In this document: one piece after another, positions 1 through 12,581 of the stretch | Layout: each line of letters opens with the position of its first letter | Numbering within the stretch: the first letter of the stretch is position 1 | Source of the DNA: Peronospora farinosa | Lineage: Eukaryota; Oomycota; Peronosporomycetes; Peronosporales; Peronosporaceae | Direction: 5' to 3' | NCBI GenBank assembly: GCA_947646735.1 | Contig: CANTFK010000713.1 | Span: 491,930 to 555,929 of the forward strand | Length of the DNA stretch: 64,000 bases | Notes under the pieces: generated by a model | Databases searched by the model: none | Told to the model about the DNA's origin: nothing | Seen by the model: only the letters and a program-made list of their open reading frames with translations | Made by a program: the position numbers and the translations under genes

Positions 1-363
1 CAGGAGTTTCGTCTGATTAATGAGATTGAACACGATGGATGGCAGGTACTGATAGGCCGTTTGCATGAGCACGTTTTGTATGGCGTAAGTACATGCAGGC
101 AATCCCGAGGCTATGAGGCTATCATACAGACTCCATGTCTTGACAATACGGCCCAATCCACCCGAATACACAAGCGATAGCAGCGACATTAGCAGTTTGC
201 ACACCTCGCAGGCGATGACGAGTACTGAATGGTTCTTCGTTTCGCTTGCAAATTCCTTGTATAGAATAGGCTGTAGACCAAACTGCATGGCAAGTAACAC
301 CATAGCCACGTAGCCAATCCACATACTTGACGATGTGATGCGGGAAGTCCTGTAGGAAGTCAT
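1..363 (-). CDS. Nucleotide-sugar transporter, N-terminal part (runs off the window)
   Basis: An open frame on the complement strand runs from an ATG at 363 to the window edge (121 codons, no stop). After a short polar start it reads as hydrophobic helices, beginning WIGYVAMVLLAMQFGLQPIL. It contains YAIQNVLMQTAYQYLP followed by NLINQTKLL, which resembles the conserved 'Y.lQN.L.f.al..l.a..yqv..Q.KiL' segment of SLC35A-type UDP-galactose/CMP-sugar transporters of the Golgi membrane. Those proteins exchange a nucleotide sugar for a nucleoside monophosphate. The family call is from motif memory. The exact sugar cannot be told, and the second half lies outside the window. The frame is also open some way upstream of the chosen ATG, through a T-rich stretch that could be an intron. 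Confidence 0.66.
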   Translation of the reverse strand, partial: MTSYRTSRITSSSMWIGYVAMVLLAMQFGLQPILYKEFASETKNHSVLVIACEVCKLLMSLLSLVYSGGLGRIVKTWSLYDSLIASGLPACTYAIQNVLMQTAYQYLPSIVFNLINQTKLL

Positions 364-574
364 TTGGTGGTCGTCAAACGGATCAAATGAGCTCGTCGCA
401 GATAAATAGGTACACGAGGAGCAATTGGGTAAAAAAAACGTAAAAAATGCATGCTTCTCGTATGATAGTAGTATTTAATAGTATTCCTACTATATTATTG
501 TGTTTAGTTAACAGCCTCGGAATCATAGAATTTTTTACAAACTGCCTTACAAAGCCAATGGGTAGTAGTAATAC

Positions 575-694
575 TGCCACAAATATGAATAATAATGTCA
601 GTTAAAGTATAAATAGCAAATACGAGCAGCCAAGTATTACTGCTCGTATTTATTATTTATACTCTAACTCATATTATTATTCATATTTGTGGCA
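575..694. repeat. 120-base near-perfect palindrome (MITE-like or hairpin)
   Basis: Two 55-base arms (575-629 and 640-694) are inverted copies of each other, with five mismatches around a 10-base loop. The ends read TGCCACAAATATG and CATATTTGTGGCA. It is AT-rich and has no ORF. I see no clear target-site duplication at the ends. It could be a small foldback element or the source of a hairpin RNA. Confidence 0.8.
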
Positions 695-1401
695 AGACAA
701 TATATCACGTTTCGCTAGCTGCGTCGACGAAATAGACCCAGCCACTTATTTTCAGTATACTAGCTGCTGTAATTGGACTCTTACACGGTCTACAAGCAAC
801 GAGAGCATTAGAATTTGCTACTGAGGCCGATGTAAGTATCAGGCAGCAGGCTCATTGCAGCCACTCTGACGCTGAATTAAGTGCGGACGCACCGTCTGCG
901 CTGCATTGTATCATAATACTGTAGCTGCACATCTTGTTGCAGTTGCCATGTATCGTTCTCTCAGTGGGCGACCGTTGTATGCAACGCATGAAAAGAGAAC
1001 GCCATGCCTTGGAGAATGCAATGTGCACCATTATTCGCTTTCTGAATGAGGAGACTAAACTTGCGGTCGCTTCTCAATATCTTTGGTAAAAAAGCAGTGC
1101 TTGCACTCGCGGTACCACAGATGCTTTTGCAATATATCAAAGTAATGTTCGCGACATGTAGAGACAATTTGTTGGCGTGTTTTGGTCGATCTTTGCCAAC
1201 AACTGGAAGCAGAATCAGCATCCATGTGTTGGATATCCAAGCTGCGGTCTTAGCCTGCTGACATTGAAGATGGACAGCAGTGATTCGTCCCACTATCAAT
1301 ATGGCAGGTGACAGATGTAGCGTCGTTTCATCACGTTTTCATTAGCTTACACTTGACAAAAGACCTTGTGCATGGCACCGGAAGTGAACTATTACTATAA
1401 A

Positions 1402-1427
1402 ACGTGTCCAACGTGTCCAACGTGTCC
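1402..1427 (+). promoter_or_regulatory. Tandem ACGTGTCCA repeats upstream of a gene
   Basis: Three back-to-back copies of the 9-mer ACGTGTCC(A) lie about 130 bases before the start of the following gene. A promoter role is suggested only by position. Confidence 0.3.
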
Positions 1428-1555
1428 TTTAGTGGACGAAATTTCTGAATTTTTTACTGATTAATTTGGCTACACACGACGAGCTCACACCTGTCCAAGT
1501 CGATCGTAAGTACTCATCGAGTTCCGCGGGCTCTTCAGTATACGTGTACCACAAA

Positions 1556-2997
1556 ATGTACTCATATCAGTGGCAAAAAGCAATGGACGCCATCTTGTCC
1601 CGAGTCGGCATAAGCGACGATGAGCTACGGCAGCATTGTGTGACGACGGTTCTGGAAGAGCTACAGCACACAAACAAACACGTTCAAGATGTTGTTTCCT
1701 CGCTTAAGAAAGTGTTGCAAGTCGTACAGGCGTCTCGGGAGTTGCAGAAATCGCTGGTTTTATCGTCGTTGGACCAGGTACAAACGTCTTTTCGTCAATT
1801 AGGCGAATCGTGCAACGAAATCGGCCCGTTGCTTCGGCTATTGTATCGTAATTCGAGTGCAATAGCCTCGACAGCATTGGAGCAGCCAGTGACATGCAAT
1901 ACCAATGGTACCGCCCAGCCCAAGACCAAGCTAGCAGTGGCGAACCCTTCGTCCACCTCTGCTAGTGAGTACGCGCCTTCGTCTGATGAAGAGGACGATA
2001 CAGAGCCAGAAGTAATCGAAGTGGAGCCTCCAGAGAAACGGAAAAAGCGCAAAGCGGCGACGTTGGACTTGTCGGCATCACCGACGCCAGTCGTAAAGCG
2101 GAAGACGGTGGAGGAAGACAGTCAAACTCTACAAAAAATGCTGACAGAAAAGCTTCAGAGTATTCAAGCGATTCCAGTGGCTGATTACATGATTTTTACT
2201 CATGAGGAGATGACGAGTTTAGTAAAGAAAGTGTTTGCAGTGGCCAAGTTTGACGATGGCTGGAAACCAAAAGATGATCCGACGCTAGCTCGGCTGTTGA
2301 GCGAGATGGAAAAACGAATTCATCGTTTTAAGAATAGCATTGCTCAGGATCGACGTTTGAAGGAGATTAACCGATGGTTGGAAGAGATGACTGCATTTTC
2401 TTTTGTTCCAACGTTGGATCTATCGTCGATACCACCGAAAATAACGGCCGTAGTCTCTTTCATTGGCTCAAGAAACCAGATCTCTACAAGCCTGACAGAA
2501 ACAGCTATCTCAGCGAAAAAGATTTTGCAAGCCGTGAAAAAAGATACATTAAACGTGCACGAGAAGAGGAAGTTATACTTCCAGCCTCTACTTGACGCAG
2601 CCGCAATGTATTTTTTTGCTGTCACTACGCAGCCGGCCAAACTGGCTGACAATGATATGCAAGCCAACAGCCTTTGCGTGCTAGCTGAGTTAAGTGGTGG
2701 TCGAGTATCTACTTTAAAGGAGTGTTTGCAGCTTGAAGCGCTGTTATACTCTTTTCGGATGAAGATGTACCATAACCCGACCATGCATCGCAAGTCTGCT
2801 GTAAGGTAAGTGTGTTTTTGGCCATTATGTTGTTGGTTCTGCTGACTGGCAATTTCGTATCGTGGCTGCACAGATTTACTTCCGGCCTTCTTGAGCTGTT
2901 TCCGCGCTTCACTCAGCCAAAGTTTATCTATCCAACGAAAAAGTGGCTAAGGAGAAGGAGGAATGAGATTTGCGACGGAAGGAATGATGGAAAGTAG
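1556..2997 (+). CDS. Uncharacterised protein, probably nuclear (457 aa, two exons)
   Basis: Exons are 1556-2805 and 2874-2997. The intron 2806-2873 starts GTAAGT and ends CTGCACAG, and joining restores one frame to a TAG. The ATG at 1556 is the first methionine in the frame, which is open further upstream. The protein has an N-terminal helical part with many LQ/LE pairs. A central acidic run (SDEEDDTEPEVIEVE) is followed by a basic cluster (EKRKKRK) that looks like a nuclear-localisation signal. The C-terminal half is helical and ends in a very basic tail (KKWLRRRRNE). I do not recognise the family. It lies convergent to ECM29. Coding status is well supported by the long frame and the clean intron. 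Function is unknown. Confidence 0.7.
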
Positions 2998-3511
2998 CAA
3001 CACATTTTTTATTTAGGCAAAAACTGCATGTAGACCGTCGTTTGCTGATCAAGTCTGACTCGCAAGTTCTGGTTCCGAACGATATTGCTGGGCACGTTTA
3101 TCAGTTTGCAGGAGCATCGCAATGTGGTCCAACGAATTTGTGGTCTCGTTAAATGTACCGTGTCATGTAGCCGACAATGCGAGAAAACGGTTATTGAAGG
3201 CGCTTTTGACATGAGCTTAATCAATCTGGCGCGAGCGTTATTGCTCGCGCCAGTCATGATCTGACTATCAGTCAGAAATTTTTGCTTCGCAGCCCAGGAT
3301 CAACTTAAACTTGCTTACATCCCGTGTGCTGCTCCACTATGATGGACAAGTCTCAAAGATTACGGCTTACGAAATCATCATTGTACCCACAACATACTTT
3401 TCAGACCACGAAATGTAGCTTGTGGCACGCCAGATGAGTAGACAAACAACAGCAACGTCGAACTTCATTTTATCTTCTCGAGCTACTGCGGCAAACCTTG
3501 CATCGATCTTG
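2998..3511. other. Intergenic region between convergent genes
   Basis: Plus-strand frames here look weakly codon-like (for example after a TTTATTTAG at about 3018), but they shift frame and I cannot link them to the upstream gene. A short inverted repeat (GGCGCGAGC...GCTCGCGCC, about 3222-3246) could act in transcript ending. Confidence 0.35.
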
Positions 3512-6500
3512 TTAAGGCATCAGTAATAGCTGAGACTTTAGATTATAAGCTGCCTGTTGTTCCGGCGCTTCGTCGCTCTCCAGCAGCGTTTGCATTGCAG
3601 CTGACACGCGCTCTCGCTGGACTACCAGATTTAACGCCACATCCGCGTTGTGTACTGCACGTTTTAACAACGCCACAAGAGTTCCAGCTGCGGCGACACG
3701 AATCATCGAGTACTTGCCGTCAGCTACACCAAACGATCCGCAGCAGCTATCGACAAGACGCTCGACAACACTTCTGCTTCCACCAAGCCCCTGGAGAGTT
3801 GCACGATTAACAACTGCAGCCAAAGTCTGGAAAATGGCTCTTCGAATACTCCAGGCGGCCAAATGAGGCGATTCTACGCTCGCGCAAAGCCACAACATTG
3901 TCTCCACACCCGTCTCGACATCTATGCTATCTGTTGTTTCTTGTGTTGCTGCCAGGGGAGACCACATAAGCGCAAGCGCTTCAAATACGCATTTTATAAG
4001 CAGCGGTGGCAACGACGGCTTGGAAGACTCGGAGGACTCCATTTTGTTCCCTGTCATCCACTCAGCAAATGAGTTTCTCAGATACCGCACATTCGACGCA
4101 CGCAAATTGCATTGACCAGCAGGCAACAATGCAGAAAACTTTCCTAGGTTTACAATTGCGCTCTCGAGATACGCCAAATCTTGGTTCTTCCATGCGCGAG
4201 CACATTCTTCAGCAAGAAGCAGCGACAACTTCTCGGTCCATTTACCATCGTTGTCGGTTGCTTCGTTTTCCATTTTTACAGCCGACAAAGAGACAATGGA
4301 CTCCAAAATTACACCCTTGCCCCTCCAAAGACGGCCTGGCACAGCATTAAGCAGCTCGTTCCAGATGCGTGCAACTTGCTCCATAGAGAGTTTTGAGCGG
4401 TACGTGGCGCTCGCGAAAATCGCTTGCAAAGCTCGAGCGGCCTGTCGCCGTGTGTCCCAAGCTGGATGTGCCAAGAGCAGCGCGACAGCATGAAGTACAG
4501 CATCCAATGATCTCGTAGAGTAAAGTACCGTGGGTGGTAACTCGTCCAACACAATCATCCACGAGCTTTTGAGAGCGTCTGTAGCAGCAAACTGGCCGAT
4601 AAACGCGGCGGGGAAGACATGCGTGCAATACCATGTATTACGCAAATCATCGAGCACCACGGTGTCTGCATCTGCGATTGGTGGAACCTTCTTCACAAGC
4701 TCCATCGTCGCTAGTGCACTAATTAGCAAAAATCGACTCGTGTATACCTTGAGTGATTTTGATCGGGTACCTTCCGCCGCCTCCGCCTCTTCAATTTCCG
4801 TGTCGTGAGAAACAGGACCGACGGTCTTACTGGTAGACATACTAAAGGCGTTGAAAGCGAAAATTCCAGATCGGACGTAGTCACGAACTGAAGCTGCATC
4901 GACAAGTGGGCACAAGTATGCGGCAGCTCGACAGTAGCTCTGAACTACTAGTCCATCCGTCAACCCCGAAGTCGCGGCTAAAGTCGAACTACTCCCTTCG
5001 ACGGAGAAACCTCTGCTTATGCTACCGTATCGACTCTCTTCGTCCCCATACTGATCATTTTCAGCCGCTGTCTTCATGCTCACGTACGGAAGTAGTACAC
5101 GGCGCAGCAGCAACTCCGCCCCATTGCACTTGCGGAGCTCAAAGGGAAGCTCAGCCGCTAGGGATATTACAAAATTAGCAGTACCCACTCTTGTGTTGAG
5201 CCCGACACCAAACTTCAGCAGGTTGGCTACGCCACGAACAAGTTCAGCGACCACGGTAACACAACAGGTAGAACCAGCAAGATCTTTCAGCCGCGCTGTT
5301 GCTAATTCCAAAAGTTGGCCAACAGGTCCTGCCTGGCTAATGGAAACACGCAATCGCTCTAGTTGATCTTTCTTTTCCACGTGAAATTGAGCGTACTGCA
5401 GCTCTGGCATTTCCAGCGACGACAGGTACTCCAGTAACTTCAACAATAGCGGTGCAAGGCGGTTCTGAATATCAAACGCCTTTAGCGTCTTTACGAGGCG
5501 TAACAATACGTCAATGCTCAGTGCGCGGCAGATTGTATTTTTGCTCACGATTCCGTTTCCAACTAAGAAATCTAGCAGTTGAGAACTGCACACTGCATCG
5601 CTTGCAGCAATACGCAAACTCGTTTCACCCAGGTAGCGGTACAGCTTTACACCTGCAAGCGCGACCGTCTCTATGACATCATCTACCGCGCGAGATGCAG
5701 TAATCCAGAGTCTTACAAAATCTTCCCTTAATTCATCCGCTTCGGCGCCATTGAGCAAATCAATAAGGGCAAGACATGCGGCTTCACGGTACTTGAAATT
5801 CCGTGCTTTTTCGAGCCGCGTCAGAGCAAACTGAAATAAGAGGGCCCAATTCGGTCGAAGCACCGTTTTTTCTCCCTTAGCTATAGCAACAGTTGCAGGA
5901 TCTCCTTTAGCTAATTCCCACAAGCTACCCATGACGGCTGCCACTTTGCCATTTGAATGAAACTTCAGCAGAAACAACCATGGAACGAGCTTTGCTTTTT
6001 TGGAGTAGTCGTCTGCCATCCACTGACTGCCAGCTTTGGCGGCGATCGAAGCGCGAAAGCAGTTATCGATCATGACGAAAGAGAACATGCCAGATCTTAG
6101 CATCCCTGCAGATGTAGGCAACGTTGGCAATGACCCCCAAATCGGGTCATTAGTGCTCAAGTATAACAACGCATACATGAGTTCCGGATCGCCGACATCA
6201 GCTGCAACATTGCTGACTTCTCGATATGCTGCATTTTCAACGATAGATCTTGATGATGGTGAAGGCGCAACAGGTGCAGTTGGTCCATCAACCGCTCTGT
6301 CACTGATATCGCCATTTTCATCATCATCAACGGCATCACTTGTAGAAGCAAAAGCTCGAAAACATCGCAGTCGTCGGAATAGGCTTTCGCTGAACTGAGT
6401 TCCCATTTCGTCGGTTGGCGAACGTAGTCGCAGATATGCCAGTCCTTTCACCGCACTTTCTTTTGCGACTCCATTCGTGTCGTTCAGCATCGTCACAAAA

Positions 6501-9500
6501 AACTCGTGTACACTTAAAACTGATTGTGAATACGCGGCAGATCTAAACACGCTATTCCACGACGTTGCAGATACTGGTGTACTTTCATTTCCAGGCGATG
6601 GTGTTGTCAGGCCTGCCGCACATATACACAAGAGCCACACCGTGGCGTTCCGGCGTTGTTTGAGTTGTCGAGATCCAGCATACTCCGCTAACACCCGCTC
6701 GAAAATTGCGGCAGCACGATTCGATGAAAACGAGTCACGATGCACCGCATAACTCTCCTCTGAATCATGGGTTCCGAGTGCTACGAGCGCTTCACCTACT
6801 TTAAATTGCATTTCGGTATCGTTCTCCATCTGTAGATCGAAGAGAGCATTCAGGGCGTCTTCGACGCCACTTGACAAATCCGAAGATATAACACCAGGCA
6901 GACCTGATACGGCTCGGCCTAAATTCTCGATTGAGACTTGCTTTATGGCCTCCAACTTTAAACTCAGCTGGTCATCAAATTGGACAGCCTTTAGCTTCCA
7001 CTCAACCACTAGTCGCAAGTCTACAAGCGTTTTACTTTTGAGCAGACTCCACTCAACACCCACAGAACTCCGCATAAAATTCGTCAGCGTACCACTGAGA
7101 CCAATTCCATCCAAGGCACTTCTCAGCAACGCCAAATGCTCATTCTGAGCTCTTTCACCTCTCGGATACATCGTAATATCCGAGCCATTTTTTACCGTGT
7201 GATGAAGAAGATCAACCATCGTCCGAAAGCACAGCAAAATCAGTTGCATCTCGTCAATGGAAATAGCATCTACCAGGTATTCAGAATCAATGTAGTTCAA
7301 CGCACTGCCGAGGACATAAAGCACCCCAGACAACTCCTTCGCTGACGCTTTGCTTGATGTCAGCCTGGTCGTGCCAACAACAATGGTATCTGACACGACT
7401 TGGCTGATACAGAGCTGTCCAGCTCTGCAGGTGCACATCACAATTGCAGAAATATTCGACAGGAATGTACGGTCTTGGCTAACAGATGCAACGTCGAAAA
7501 GTTTTACCACTTGACCGGAAAGTATATCACTCACACTTTTAGCGTCAAATTCACATACTTCCACAAGCGCATTAGCTGTTGTTTCAAAAATTTGAGAAGA
7601 TCGGGCAGCATCAAACTCATGTTGCTCCGTTGACCTCAAAAGTAAACGCGTAATGAGCTCCACGATGCAGTTCCGCTCGTCCTGTGTGTCACTTCCTTTA
7701 GAAGCCTTAAGAATCTCAACACAAAATTGGACACAACGTTCGGCTGCAAAATCAGGCATCTTGGTTGTAAGGTGCTGCGGAAAAGTTGCTTGTAGACTTC
7801 GTGCGAGTATACCTGTGGATGGAAATGGCTTGGCGAATAATGCTTTATTGGAAAAGCGCCGGGTATCTTCGTCAGGAACTAACTCCAGTCGCATCACGGC
7901 GAAGCGCAACGCAATGTCATCTTTTTCTGGGACAGAAGTAGTCAACAATTCAGCGCACCAAGCAGCTATTGCCCCTCTAACGCGCGCATAATTTTTGCTG
8001 AGGTCGAAGAGCTTGGAGCCATTGAGTAGTGCAATCAGTTCTTGAATCACCTTTACCCGCACTTCAGATGTAGCTGCTGCCGCATATGCCTTAGCGAATG
8101 ATGTAAACGCCTTCAGAGCATCCGCACCCACGCCCGTTCGATCATCTTCCTCCGCAAGACAACACACAAGTAATACCTGGAAAGACTGCTCAGATGTTGA
8201 AACAAGTAAGGGAGCACGGTTTGCAAGCACTGATAGTGATTCGTAAACACCCTCACGAAATTCCCGCACAAAATCCGCGCTAGATGCTTCGCTCTTAGTA
8301 TGAGGGTTCATTAGTAGGCGTAGCAAGGTTGGAAACACTACAGGACCGAGCAGTCCCTCAAGCAACGCAAGCTGGGTATGATGGAATGTCCACTGGCATA
8401 ATCGCACACTCGCTAGCTTGATTTTGTTTGACATGCTTGGCGGTCGTGACGGGTCAGTGCCAAACATTAACTGGCACAACAGTTGCAGCATCATGGGAAG
8501 CACATTCGTTGCTACTGTGGACGCCGAAAGCAGTGTCAGGGTTTGCAAGATACTTCTGTCGGCCAAGCGCGTTCGATTCGCCAGCAAAATTGCATCAGCG
8601 CCCTCGAAAGTTCCGGAACTCTGAGCTACTTGACTGCCGAGTACCAACACCATCAAGCGCCGTGCCACATCAGCATCTTCTAACTCTATCTCCTCGTATT
8701 TAATCACACGAGATAATTGCTCATCGCTGAAAGTCTTAACTGCATGGTGGAATGAAGCGCTGCCAGCAAGATAAACGGGCAGTTTGAATTTTGTCGGAAT
8801 TGCCATCTCCTTTACAAGCTTCAAAGCATGGAGTTGGCGTTCGTAAATTGCTTCACGGGTCAGGTCCGATACCTTGACTCGTTCGAGTCGGTCCACTCGT
8901 GGCCTCATTAGGCCAAACACCGTTACGTTTGCACTTGTTGAGGACGAAAGCTCATACAGTACCAGATCCAACAAAAAGTCCAGCACCACGTCAACATTGG
9001 CGTCGGCCTCGTATACTTTATCCACCACACCACTGACCACCTCGTCTTTCTCTTCTTCTTGATCTACTCTTCCTCCAGTTGCTTCCTTCAAGGTCGGAAA
9101 AATAGCAGAGGCACTGACAGGCATGGCACGTACCAATAACCTAAAGAAAATTTCCTGCTGAGTAGCTGAGAATCTTGAAATAGTCTTGACAATTGCTGCC
9201 AACACTTTTGTCTGTTGCTCTTTTGACGCAGCGTCGAATCCCAATTCTACATGGAGAGACAAGCAAGAAAGTAAAAAATATTGTAAGAAATACAATATTA
9301 AAATGAAAACAATTGCAATAATATATGGATCCCGCACCAATGAAAAAAAGTGCGAGATTGTATGAGAAAACAGAGAGCTCTGTTTGCTGCAGTACTTGGC
9401 ACAGTGTGTCTAATGGCAGCGTGGGGTGCGTTAGTGCCTGAAGACGCGTCTTGATATGGGAGACCACTTGTAATATCTGTTAACAATTATTTTTATTTAC

Positions 9501-9734
9501 ATTAATTTCAATTAATTATTTGAAAACAATTATTGTATTGAAAAATAATTATTGTAAATTCAATACCTTGTCCTTAAGCTGTAATTCGAGCGGTGTTACG
9601 AGCGACCGCGGGAAGAGCGAGAGTAGATGAGGTAACAGAGACTGAAGTACTTGCAGCATACGCTCATCATCGACACTCGCGAGGCGAAACAGCACGCGGT
9701 CCAGCGCCTCGACGTCCTTCTGCAGATTCGCCAT
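3512..9734 (-). CDS. ECM29: Proteasome adaptor/scaffold ECM29 (HEAT-repeat protein, 2013 aa)
   Basis: There are three exons on the complement strand: 9567-9734, 9338-9476 and 3512-9246. The two introns are about 90 bases, AT-rich and GT-AG, and the joined length is an exact multiple of three. The start MANLQKDVEALDRVLFRLASV matches the conserved ECM29 N-terminus, and the junction of exons 2 and 3 reads SYNLALFFIELGFD, like the family's 'nf.l.yvkmG'. The rest is a continuous helical solenoid. A middle block (LVPWLFLLKFHSNGKV, then FKYREAACLALIDLL) resembles the ECM29 repeats with 'lyRy.yDpn.kV' and 'WR.Re.sclAl.dLl'. ECM29 binds the 26S proteasome, tethers core to regulatory particle and links it to other cell compartments. 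An in-frame ATG at 9791 would add 19 residues, but the shorter start fits the family better. Length is typical. Confidence 0.85.
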
Positions 9735-9856
9735 CGTCAGCAGTGCGGAATGATGTGTTAATACATAAAATAAGAGGTTTGTTTTGTTCAAGTAGATACA
9801 CCTGCTTTTAGTGACTCATAGGTCATTATTGATTACATGTCCATAATAGCTAATTA

Positions 9857-10460
9857 ATGGAGACACTGGAAGCGGCCTGTCGTGTTTATGTGGGGAATTT
9901 ATTGCCCAAAGTGAAGGAAGTCGATCTTACAAGCAAATTTACGCGTTATGGAACAATCCATAGCGTCTGGATTGCACGTAAAGTATGATTTGATTAGGTT
10001 TAGAAGGTTTTGTATAGTCAGTCTTAACGAGTTTGTACAGCCTCCAGGTTTTGCGTTTGTGCGATTTGCGACTCCGGATGAAGCACAACGAGCGGTAAAT
10101 GCAAGTGGAAATGGAGAGATGAAGATTCTGGGCAAGACTGTGCGGGTGCAGATGGCAGGGGACAAGGAGAAGGAGAGAAAAAGCAGAGGGAGTGAGAGGG
10201 AGAGAGAAGTGGACGTGGATCGAGAGAAATGGACGAGGAGCTATAGGGAGAGGACGGAGGATTCGAGTGGATGTAATGAGGGACGGGATCGATGTAGAAG
10301 AAGTAGAAGTGGTGGTCGGAGAAGTGAGAATGGTGGGAGATTGAGAAACAGCTGCAGAGAAAGTTCTCGTCGTAGCAGGTCGAGATTGAGAACAAGAAGC
10401 TCGAGCAGGTCTAGAGTAAGAGGAGGTCGCAGTCGTAGTCGCAGTCGAAGTCGACGGTAA
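9857..10460 (+). CDS. SR-type splicing factor (RRM + RS tail, 181 aa)
   Basis: Exons are 9857-9982 and 10041-10460, and the intron (GTATGA...TTGTACAG) splits the RRM. The first exon carries the RNP2 motif (RVYVGNLL) and the second the RNP1 motif (PGFAFVRF), so one RNA-recognition motif spans residues 9-80. It is followed by a charged arginine/serine-rich tail ending in RSRSRSRSRR. This is the layout of small SR proteins (SRSF3/SRSF7-like), which bind exonic enhancers and recruit the spliceosome in the nucleus. No zinc knuckle is present. Frame continuity through the intron without early stops makes intron retention conceivable. The start is divergent from ECM29, with about 120 bases between. 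Confidence 0.85.
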
Positions 10461-11138
10461 TACGATCAAGGCTCGCTTTGGAGAAACTCTAAGTGCAAAT
10501 GCTCACGTGCAGCAAGATGACGATGTTTGTGCATGTGCTTCGAAGCGCCAAATGTCGCGACCACACAAGCTGGAATGTCGACATCGACAGCTGCGACATT
10601 GTGTGTTCTGAAGAAAGCACTTGTTCACTACTAGCGGTCGTAAACAATAGTGACTTTGCTCTGGGCCGGGATTGACCTAAGAACCTGTGTCCACACCGCG
10701 CGCTGTTGTTTCTTCTCCTGCATCACAGTAAATCAGGAGTTGAAGTTGACCCCAGTGCCACCTCAATGCACCATTCCCGTGCGCACCACCGTGCCTGCAT
10801 CTGAATCAGTTGCTTATCTCAATGCACTGATAGCAAACCTTCAGTCCGCGTCGAGCCTTTGAATGGAATTGATGGCAGGCCGCCGCGTCGAGCATCTTGC
10901 CAGCATTACGATGGCCAGAGCTAGGCAGAAAGCTGCTCTGTTTAAAGGTTGAGCAGACGGTTGCGCTGACTAGGCCAGAAAAATGTTCTCTAGCGGTGAG
11001 CTCAATGCGGCCAAAGCTTTCTGACACGAGGCGCAGACGCCAATACAATTGCTGCAGATCAAAGCGGAAGTGAAGTGAAGACGCAGGAAAGGCACAAACG
11101 TCAAAGCGGGATTACTTGATGAATGGAATGTGCTATAT
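10461..11138. other. Spacer between convergent genes
   Basis: I see only short, unsupported ORFs in this 680-base stretch between the SR gene and WBP11. A plus-strand frame ending near 10862 is preceded by an acceptor-like CATCACAG, but no partner exon is visible. Confidence 0.4.
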
Positions 11139-12581
11139 TTATTTGTCGAGCAGTTCCTTGACTTCTTCCATAAAGTTGTCGAATTCGTTGGCCACGGAAC
11201 TATTACCTGCGAGAGTGGTGGATCTTCGAAGTGGACCAGGAATGACGTCAATTGACGGCATTGTAGGCCGAGGCACGGGAGCTGGAGGACGACATGAAGC
11301 GGGGACAGATGAAACACTGCTGCCACGTGCAACACTAGGGGCAGGTACTTGACGCTGGACACGAAGAGCAACAGGAACTAGCGAGCGGAGTTGCGCTCGA
11401 CTTGCAGCTGCACGCGTAGCAGCCTCCTCGCTCATTTCTTGATCTTCTTCCATGCAGGAGTCGCGAAAGTCAGGCTCGTCCGTTCTTGGATAAGCAGCGA
11501 CGACGTCATTTCCGTCCATACCAACTTCAGCTTGATTAGACTCCGTCTCCCTATCATTTGCAGCTACGACGGTAGCTGGATAAGGAGAAGGTGGTGGAAC
11601 TATCCCGCGCGGCTGTTGCAGAAATGGAGGCGGTGGTACCGCTGCACCAGCAATCCGAGTGTGTACAGGTGGCGGAGGAGGCGGCCGTGCTGGAATCGCC
11701 CCGCTTGGTAGTGGCGGTCTAGAAGGCACCTGAATCGTCCCTGGAGGCGGAGGTCCACGAGGCAATGGTGGCCGTTTCCCAGGCCGTCTTGCCATTATGC
11801 GTGGCTGCTGCATTCGTGCAGGTGATGGCCTTGCCTCAGCTCTCGAACGTGGCAGTTGGTCCCGAAATTTCTGCTGCTGTGGACGTTCCTGTCTTGGATG
11901 CCCACAAGCTAAAATTTTAGGTGGACCCATTGGTCCGGACGACGCATTGCGGTACATCTGTGGTTTTCCTGGCGGTGGTGCTCCAAACGGGTTCAACGTC
12001 GGGTGGTAGTAGATAGATTTCTGCAGCGTTAACATCATCAAGTGTCAGTAGCTTCAGTCACAACCTCAGTCACTTCCTCTTGTCACCTCTGGGTTCTGGA
12101 ACTTTTCCTTATTTGCCTCCGTCAACTCCGTTATACTCTAAACACAGCATTTGTTTAGTCTGCAGCTAAAATTGTCATGTAATCAATTGCAGGAGCCTCT
12201 CACCATTGGCAGCGGCGGTGGCGCGTCCGCCAGCTTTTTACGTTCTTCTTCTGCCATCTACAGCATGAGAATCGGACAGATTGACCATCAGTCTCTACTC
12301 TTTTTCAAAAAGAATTATAATCACCATCTCACCTCCTTTTGCTTCTTAACAACCACCCGTAGCGTGTCCTCTAGCTCCTGTTTACGCTTACGCGTAGGTC
12401 CGTCCGTTGGATTAGCAGCTACTTGGCGCTCGAGGTTCTTGAGTTTTTCCTTGAGCTCTGCTGGATCCATAGAGCTAAACTTGACCTCTTTCTCTTTCTT
12501 TCGCTCCATTCGGTGCTTTTTCAGCTCCTTTTTCTTCTGCTCGCGACGATACGTCTCCATTGGATTCGTCGACTTGGCCAT
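11139..12581 (-). CDS. WBP11: WW-domain-binding protein 11-like splicing factor (394 aa, three exons)
   Basis: Exons are 12333-12581, 12204-12257 and 11139-12020, all joined in phase 0 by GT-AG introns. The first exon (MAKSTNPMETYRREQKKKEL onward) is the WBP11 N-terminal domain: a K/R/E-rich helix starting 'NP.d.yR.eqrKkElk'. Exon 3 opens with SIYYHPTLNPFGAPPPGKPQ, the second conserved family block, and continues with long proline runs (PPPPP, PRGPPPPG) that would bind WW domains. The C-terminus (NEFDNFMEEVKELLDK) matches the family's short helical end. WBP11/SIPP1 is a nuclear splicing cofactor that binds PQBP1 and phosphatase PP1. It sits close to an SR-protein gene and so adds to a local splicing theme. 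Confidence 0.85.

Larger units (their letters stand above)
364..1555. other. Intergenic stretch without a convincing gene
   Basis: This AT-rich spacer separates divergent genes. It holds a 120-base near-perfect palindrome (575-694) and three tandem 9-mers just upstream of the next gene. ORFs around 961-1299 lie on both strands but show no recognisable domain. Confidence 0.6.

Noticed and set aside
961..1299. ORFs on both strands between the transporter and the first complete gene
   Set aside because: Composition is odd, there is no domain, and both strands are equally open; nothing supports a gene.
6036..6398. Plus-strand 120-aa ORF inside ECM29
   Set aside because: Lies fully antisense to a well-supported exon and has no domain.
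9948..10040. Reading the SR gene from an ATG at 9948 without splicing
   Set aside because: It loses the RNP2 half of the RRM; the spliced form from 9857 gives a complete motif.
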